From Rosa chinensis (Eukaryota; Streptophyta; Magnoliopsida; Rosales; Rosaceae), in NCBI RefSeq assembly GCF_002994745.2, contig NC_037090.1:30734501-30798500 (forward strand): a DNA stretch of 64,000 bases, in the 5' to 3' direction. Positions 57,801-64,000 of this stretch are shown in pieces. Below the pieces are notes generated by a model, which made no database searches, was not told the DNA's origin, and saw only the letters and a program-made list of their open reading frames with translations. Position numbers and translations under genes: made by a program. Within the stretch, counting starts at the first letter, position 1, and every line of letters begins with the position of its first letter.

Positions 57801-59723
57801 TTCAGAGAGAGGGAGGGAAGGCGGGGGAGAGAGAGACAGAGAGAGAGTACATTATTACAATAATGAGTTTATTAGTTACTAAATAATTATACCAACATGT
57901 TAGGATGAGCATACCTAGATCCCAGACCTGTAGCCCAACATATGGAACAAGAGGCTTTGGTATGATAATAGTTGTATGTCCAGCATAAGCCATCAGCAGA
58001 GGTAAAGCTGCAATTGATGGCAGTATTAATTTCCTGCTCTTCACAAATACAAGAAAGCATACAGGAATGAATATTAGTTTGGAGAGCCATCTGCGATTTC
58101 ACATATATAAAGCATAAAGGAAACCAAATTTGGATTTATAATCTAGAATAATGACCGGATACTCACACTCTCCATCAAGAACATCATCTACAAATCCCAG
58201 CAATACCATAAAGCATATGGAGGCTAATGCTGCATTGTACTCAACAAGCCACTGCATGATTGAAATATATGACAGTGAGGTCTTCCACGAAAAAGACAAA
58301 TATCCACAACTTACTGACATGAAATTAGAAACACTAAGCCATGATAGGTGATCTAAAAGGAATATAATCCATCAAGTCAAAGAGTTGTTCACCATGTTAG
58401 TTCTCTCATTACAGTTCTTGACTCATTCTAACTCTAAATTTAAGAGTATTTGTACCCCGAGTCTATCCTTTATTCATTTTCTACTCCACCATCTCAGCAT
58501 TCACATTCCAGTAATCCTCATCACATGCGCATCATCTTCACCATTTGACAGTGTAACACAAAGCAAGGGTCATGTGACTATCCTACAAAATTCTAGATAA
58601 AAAATTCAAGCATTTAATGCCTAATGAAGCATTACCTTACAAACACCAGTTTTGCATGACCATAGCCTCCAATTCAATCCATTACTCTAACACAGCCACA
58701 TGATCATCAAACAGGGCCAGCTCTTCCCTAGGACCATTGCCTAAATGACTTACGACCCCAAAATATGAAACCCCTATCTATTATTATTAATAGAGGCTAC
58801 CTTTTCAATTTCTCTCCATTTATCTCTAACATCCTAGACAACCTCCATGAATACTTCTGTAAAACAATATTTTGAGCTGTTTCAATTACTTTTCTCTCCT
58901 ATGTCATCACAATATTTTCTTTTAGACTTTCTCCTTGGAGAAGCCACTCAGGCATCACCAAAAGCTACGTGTTTTATCTCATAGCAAGAGTTCCAAATAT
59001 CAAGGGAAAATGATAAATGAAAGAACATACTTACATTTGAATCTGCAGTGAAGTTGAAATACTGAAATAATATCGAAAAGACCAAGAAGACAATTCCAAC
59101 AACAATGCCCAACGACTCTGGCCTGTGAAACAAAAGCACTAAAATTAAGTGGGAAGTACGAAACATTGTATGAATACAAAATCACCGTAACTCCGTGTCG
59201 CAAATCAGTAGAAAAGACAACTAACAGCAATAGAAATCAATCTTTGTTACTAAAATCAATTCTCAAATACAATAGTTATGAATCACTGTGCTTTATTTGT
59301 TGAAAATACTGAATTCCATATTCACAATGCACCATTCTGCTCCTAGACATTGAGAAAATATTTGCACTGGGTTAAAAAGAACAACTCTAGAATGAAAGAC
59401 TAAATCTTTGAGATTTTGTAAATCATTTCCATGACCAAACACTTAACTAAGGACATGAAAAGCAATTCAGCAAGTTAAAGAAAGACTCACACTTTAATAG
59501 TACCCTGAGGAGTACCCTTTTTGTTAATATCGTAGCCAAACAGATTGCGCCTGAGAACGTATCTAGAAGCCACAGGGATCATCTTAACGGTGACGAAGAA
59601 CGCCGCGAGGCTGAGGGCGGCATTGATCAGAATCGAATTTCTGAGCTCCTGCTCAATCTTGTTTGGGACCCAGGTATTAGTGATATGCATCTCTGCTATG
59701 CCGGATTTTGGTGGTGTCTCCAT
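54854..59723 (-). CDS. ALG7: ALG7/DPAGT1: UDP-GlcNAc:dolichyl-phosphate GlcNAc-1-phosphotransferase (11 exons, about 378 aa)
   Basis: This ER membrane enzyme transfers GlcNAc-1-P to dolichyl phosphate, the first step of N-glycan precursor synthesis and the tunicamycin target. Minus-strand exons: 59491-59723, 59035-59122, 58169 (or 58167)-58251, 57915-58033, 56930-57045, 56684-56811, 56495-56581, 55844-55904, 55685-55725, 55478-55598, 54854-54913 (TGA). Motifs: GYDINKKG (~68), GFVDDVLD (Asp129/130, metal site), [16 protein letters not shown] (~192-207), [11 protein letters not shown] (~262), PCPRHRLPR (~311-319, UDP-GlcNAc loop), C-terminus LAGWYK. Many hydrophobic helices, as expected of a polytopic enzyme. 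Exon 3 lacks the conserved segment containing WR after DVLD: the stronger donor (exon end 58167) shifts the frame, while a weaker GT two bases earlier (58169) keeps it. An out-of-frame ATG lies at 59748. It may be functional or a recently damaged copy. Confidence 0.9.
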
Positions 59724-59799
59724 CACCGGGAGAGTCTTCTTCGACCATATTCAAGGGCAAGGTGGAGAAGTTGGGGCTTGGGTCCGTGGACCTTAGTTC

Positions 59800-60342
59800 A
59801 AATGTGATGGGCTATTCAATTACAGGTTCAAGGCAGTGGACTGGTGGCTTGGGATTGTTTTTGGTCTACTGCATTTCGTGACCCTTTGAATCTTACATTC
59901 ATGGGAGGTTCTTTGCAATTTACTAGTATTTTTGTACACCAATTGAGATCTCTAGGCGAACTTACTAGTCTAGTTGTTTCGAATCATGTAATATTCACTA
60001 GGTTACGAGCTTCTCCTGCTAGTTGCTTGTTTAGAATAAGTGAGCTCATTTTGTTTGCAATGAGGGTTACTTGTCATTTGTTAGGAAGCTTGTGCCATCT
60101 AGAACTTTTGGCATGAGACCACTTATGATGTATGTGCCTTCTGGTCATGAATAAGTAATGAAGTTTTTTTTTTTTTTCGTCTCTTTTCTAAAAGAGGATC
60201 AAAGGATTCCACTCCTACCCCCATGGTGACTCGAACCCATGAATTCGTCATTAGGTAGTGGGTGCTCTAACCACTAAACTAACACCACTTCGTCAGATAA
60301 GTAATGAAGTTATCTATTTCTCAAAAAAAAAAAAAAAACACT
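59800..60342 (+). mobile_element. 3' end of a retroposon ending in poly(A), interrupted by a SINE
   Basis: The sequence up to GTAATGAAGTTATCTATTTCTC is followed by an A run (60325-60342), like a LINE 3' end. The 90-codon ORF 59844-60116 has no known domain. A SINE (60166-60296) is inserted near the tail. The start near 59800, next to the ALG7 5' end, is approximate. Confidence 0.4.
60151..60311 (-). mobile_element. tRNA-derived SINE with 15-bp TSD
   Basis: The body (60296 to 60166, minus strand, 131 bp) has an A box TTAGTTTAGTGGTTAGAGC, a B box GGGTTCGAGTC, and a terminal A run. ATAAGTAATGAAGTT is repeated exactly at 60151-60165 and 60297-60311. The boxes are close to those of a tRNA gene, but the poly(A) tail and TSD show a SINE. 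Confidence 0.95.
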
Positions 60343-61575
60343 AATTTGTTATGTTAGGTTTTTTAAAATTAGTCAATTTGATATATTGGGTTTTATTTTA
60401 GCTAACTTGCTAGTCTAAAACTTTCAAAATTAACTAATTTTCTTTCTAAATTTTCAAAACTAGCCATTTACTATCTCAGGTTTTCAAAAGTAATCAATGT
60501 TTGTACGGAGAAATGGACGAAGTCAAGTTAATTTGATAGAATAGTAGTAAAGTGGCTAATCTTGAAAACCTAAGGTAGCAAAAATTAAACATAGATTACC
60601 AAGACTATGGTAAAGTAAACCTACAGTAGCAAATATTGGCTATTAAACCAAATTTTTTCTTTCTCACTCTTGTATTAGGCTCCAAAAAATTCGAATATTC
60701 TTATTGGCCCGAACCACCACATTGCACTGTTAAGTAGTAATCCAATACCACAAAATAATTAGTCATTGGGAGAAGGTCTTCCGTAGACCGTAGGGAAATT
60801 GTGCCACCTAGATGATGTGGTTGTCAGTGAATATCCAACATCTTACATTTATGTACTTACAACTATCTCTTACTTCTTGGACAGAAATGCGAAAACTTTT
60901 CACACCCACCTCCTAATACAATTGTCAAATCAAATATGACACGACTCAATGCACAGTTTGAAACCTTCATGAAATAAAATTGGTTAAACCTTTACAATTA
61001 AAAATAGGTCATTTGTCAATGGTCAGGATGTAATCTATGAGGATTCGTGTTAGGTCTGGGAATTCCACACCGAGAAACCGATACCGATCCTGTCCGATCC
61101 GTGCCAAAACCGATTAGGTCAGTATAGCAAAGACAAAAAGTTAGAACGCTAATCTTATCATGTAAAGCTTATTGTTCATTTACCTAAGGAACTATAGGTT
61201 TTCCACTTTGATTATTAAGACCCAGAACTCTAGCATATCTTAATATGGAGTCAATTATATGCTCATCAATCAAAGTATGCATCCAAAGACCAATAAACAC
61301 ATAAATGATGGAATTGAAGCACAAAATTAGCAAACAAGTTATAACATGTAGAAGTAGCAATTTTCAGATTATCAAGAAACCTAAAACGTTAACATACTTC
61401 ATGGTATTTGGAAATTAAACATCAAAACATGCTTTCAATCCCATAAGTAATCTAAACATCCAAATCATCATAACAAAAATTTGTTTTGTTTTTTTATTTA
61501 TTACAAATTAAGAAAACCGAAAACAAAAGAGTTGTGTTCATGGTAACACTTTTGAAATCTTCAAGAACGCAAGAA
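60343..61575. other. AT-rich intergenic DNA, no gene seen
   Basis: Repeated words such as TTTTCAAAA.TA.CCA and CTAATTT around 60.36-60.65 kb suggest an old repeat. A CCGATACCGATCC...CCGATCCGTGCC stretch at 61.07-61.12 kb is GC-richer but non-coding. Confidence 0.4.
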
Positions 61576-61579
61576 GCTT

Positions 61580-61860
61580 AAAAGGTGGTGAATGATCTTG
61601 AATGTTGCTGACGGCAAGGATGCTTGAATGGAGGATGCTCACGGATTCCTAGTCATGTTAGGTTTCCTTTTCCTGGTAGGATTGAAAAAACTTCATTTCT
61701 CTATTTCTTTCTCATTTTTGTGCCATTTCCTCCTTGCTTGCCTTTATAGACTCAAAACTACCTAAAAACAATAACTAAGTTAGAAATGATAATGTTAAAA
61801 GAATAACTAAGTAATAACGTTAAAAACGTAGCAAATATTGCTCTCATCATTTCCTATGCT
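61580..61860 (-). repeat. Dispersed repeat copy B, inverted relative to 0.77-1.13 kb
   Basis: On the minus strand it shares ordered blocks with the copy at 770-1125 (TTATCATTTCTAACTTAGTT, GTTTTTAGGTA, AAGGAGGAAATGGCA, AATCCTACCAGGAAAAGGAAAC, ATGACTAGGAATCC). No coding capacity. Confidence 0.5.
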
Positions 61861-63024
61861 TCATTTCTTACACTACTGAAGACAATCGTTCAACTATGGG
61901 ATAAGCTGGAAGTGCAAAATTTCGATTTGGGAAGAGTTCTCTCTATTAGGTGGGAAACTTTGAAGACTTGGCAAAACATATATGTATCAATATACATGCC
62001 TCATGCCTGCACCACTCTTGGAGGTGGAAGATGTATAATGTATCAAGGTGCTTGGGCCCTGCCATGTGTACTGTTCTTTCTCTTTGGACATACTTATTAT
62101 TGTTGATCAGTCCTGGGCCTTGATTTTGTATTGTTCTATCTCTTTTAACCCACTTATTTGTGTTGATCAGTTGACTAATGTTGTGACATTATACTCTATG
62201 CCAATGACCAAAATATCGAAGATGATGGAAATATCGTTAGTTCAAAAAAAAAAAATCGAAGGAAATATCCAGAAAATATCGAATATCGATAGAAATTTTA
62301 TCAAAATTTTGGATAAAAGTTGTATGATCAACTAAAAATATACTAAAAATAACATATTAGAAAGATGTTAAAATTAATATCGATACTTGTAAAAAACGAA
62401 AATTTCGAGGATATCTTGGATATTTTAGTCCTTGAAATATACGTGCATATATATGGGTTGCGCACTTTTCTGCTTTCTACCTAATACAGAGCAATTATGT
62501 TATGTAATTGTGTATGATCCAAAAAAATTTGTTTGTTTCTTTTTTCAAATTTCTAGAGTATATGTCAATAATTAATAGTTTTTCTCATTTTTTTGATATA
62601 TCTACTTTGCCCTTCTGATTGTGGAGAGTTAAATTAAGTATCTTTCTTCCCTAATCTTATCATCCATTAGAATTTGAAATATTAAGCTAAAAAATCAATT
62701 TGTTTTGACTATATATCATAATCAATTACATCCTTAATTTCATCCTTACTTTTATATTGTGATTACTGACTTGAGTATATATTTCTATATCTACGTGAGA
62801 AATTCTTCTATCCTACGGTAGAACCATGTAGGACTGCCACATGATATGCCGCCCCAATCAAAACTCCCCACGTGGATTGTTTTTACAACTCATATCAGCT
62901 GTATTCAATTGCAGTAAATCAAAAAATATGAAACAAAAAAAACAAAAAAAAAAAACTCTTAAACGTCCCGTTAACTACTGCCGTTGACTGAAACGAGAAA
63001 TTCATCCTCCCGTCATCTTCATCT
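61861..63024. other. AT-rich intergenic DNA with GAAATATCGA-type words, no gene seen
   Basis: At 62.2-62.43 kb ATATCGA and GGAAATATC recur several times (seemingly an old TIR element or simple repeat). The short ORFs at 61912-62335 have no domain. Confidence 0.4.
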
Positions 63025-63240
63025 TCATCCCCAATTTCAAAACCTACTTCCGCAGAGCTGAGAATCACGTAGAGACCCCGTTGACGCTAGGAGGGCATAT
63101 GGGCGCCATCGTCCTCGATCTTTGTCCCGATTTCGGAATCTAAGCACACACATGATCAATGTAATCATATGAGACGTACAATAACTTAATTGAAGACTTT
63201 GTTTACCTTGATTATGATCTTTGGCTCCATCTCCATTCAT
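63025..63240 (-). CDS. Possible small two-exon gene, unidentified
   Basis: The ATG at 63240 starts MNGDGAKDHNQ, ending at a GTAAAC donor. A TTAG acceptor near 63140 could join DSEIGTKIEDDGAHMPS and then a TAG. The region is GC-richer (CCCCGTTGACGCTAGGAGGGC) and preceded by AT-rich DNA, like a gene start. A longer unspliced frame of 67 codons also exists. No family recognised; it could be the 5' end of a decayed gene. Confidence 0.25.
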
Positions 63241-63781
63241 TTGCTGGAGAGAGAAACTGCAATCTTTGTAGACGAATTAGCAGTGAATACTTTGGGTGTT
63301 GAAAGAAACGATAGTATTGGAATTTTATTCCTTAGGGTTTCGTTGGTGATCTAACAATCTGATATATATTTAATCCCATGATAGGTTTTCACTCTCAACT
63401 ACTACATTTCTAATTTACCTACTAAATAGTTATATGTAAGTGAGGCTAGAATACCAAAACCTTCAAGCTAAAAAAAAGGCGTATCTTCTACGATCATAGG
63501 TACAATATAGTAGAAAACCTAACAAAGAGGATGATACAAAAAAAATAATTTTGATTCTAATATAGAGGTGTCATACAAAAATAAACCTCCTATATATCAG
63601 ATACATACTTGAAATCAAATTAACTAGAAAAAGTGTTCTAATGATTAGGTACCTTATCATATAGGTATAATATAGAGACTTTCAACCTAATAAACATGGT
63701 CAACTTGCGATGAAAAAAAAAAAAAAATCTATTAGTTGGGTTAAAAACTTAACCTCTACCTTTAAGTTAGGTTGAAAGTAA

Positions 63782-63997
63782 TACAAAAAGTTACCTTTTT
63801 TTTTTTTTGAAATAGAACGTCAAGCCTTTCATATATTCAAATATAAGTGATTACACAACATGACCTACCCTCGAAAGGGTCACGTCAATATCAAGCCATG
63901 CAGACTACCCTAAAGCAACCAAATGAAATCACTATGGTAATAGGACCAAGAACCCATAGTCTCTCACGGTTGTAAATAAGTACAAAAAGTTACCTTT
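63782..63997 (-). mobile_element. Short 5'-truncated LINE with TSD of 14-17 bp
   Basis: TACAAAAAGTTACC (plus TTT) occurs at 63782-63798 and 63981-63997. The insert, on the minus strand, ends AAAGGCTTGACGTTCTATTTC followed by an A run (poly(T) at 63796-63809), a LINE-type 3' end. It lacks tRNA-like A and B boxes, so SINE is unlikely. About 180 bp of 3' UTR only. Confidence 0.75.
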
Positions 63998-64000
63998 AAA

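Noticed and set aside
59844..60116. 90-codon ORF after ALG7
   Set aside because: Within a poly(A)-tailed retroposon remnant; no recognised domain or conserved-looking motif.
60166..60296. Possible tRNA gene (clear A and B boxes)
   Set aside because: No complete cloverleaf or acceptor pairing. Poly(A) tail and 15-bp TSD show a SINE.

Overview
The window is plant nuclear DNA from a dicot. It is AT-rich, has GT-AG introns, and is packed with Copia, Gypsy, LINE, SINE, hAT-like and MITE elements. The repeat style and gene content would fit a Rosaceae genome (rose, strawberry or a relative), but that is inference. No rRNA, tRNA, CRISPR or prokaryotic operon structure was seen. Recognisable host genes are few: a RING-H2 protein (13.05-13.87 kb), a repeat-rich seven-exon gene of unknown function (22.4-26.4 kb), a truncated PRP4/LACHESIS-like WD40 splicing factor (39.8-42.9 kb), the last two exons of mitochondrial ribosomal protein uL29m/L47 (51.7-52.2 kb), and an eleven-exon ALG7/DPAGT1 gene for the first step of N-glycan synthesis (54.85-59.7 kb, minus strand).

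Layout. 1-2.9 kb: LINE tail, an old interspersed repeat and a SINE with a 12-bp target-site duplication (TSD). 2.87-11.24 kb: a composite inferred to be a large non-autonomous hAT-like element (8-bp TSD, GGGCCGGGCC-rich ends). It holds a 525-bp tandem array, a MULE-like element with palindromic CTATTG...CAATAG motifs, a smaller terminal-inverted-repeat (TIR) element, and a 2.66-kb solo LTR with a 5-bp TSD. 11.45-12.31 kb: a PIF/Harbinger-type MITE. 13-14 kb: the RING gene. 14.4-21 kb: exons of an unidentified minus-strand gene with an internal duplication, one copy split by a LINE with a 19-bp TSD. 22-26.4 kb: the tandem-repeat gene, with an antisense homeodomain pseudogene in its last intron.

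28.9-39.4 kb is a patchwork of three truncated pieces: a Gypsy 5' LTR plus gag, a fragment resembling an endogenous pararetrovirus (transactivator-like ORF and TATA-box promoter), and an old Copia running in the opposite direction. A younger full-length Copia (33.75-38.51 kb) sits inside the old one. 39.8-44.9 kb: PRP4-like gene, an ALG7 exon relic and a LINE fragment. 45.0-51.5 kb: a full-length Copia with apparently identical LTRs but a broken polyprotein. 51.7-64 kb: uL29m exons, ALG7, a SINE nested in a retroelement tail, and AT-rich intergenic DNA ending in a short LINE with a TSD.

The genes do not form a pathway. The main themes are nested insertions that can be ordered by their target-site duplications, and several host genes that look partial or damaged. 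All calls were made by reading the sequence; no database search was run.
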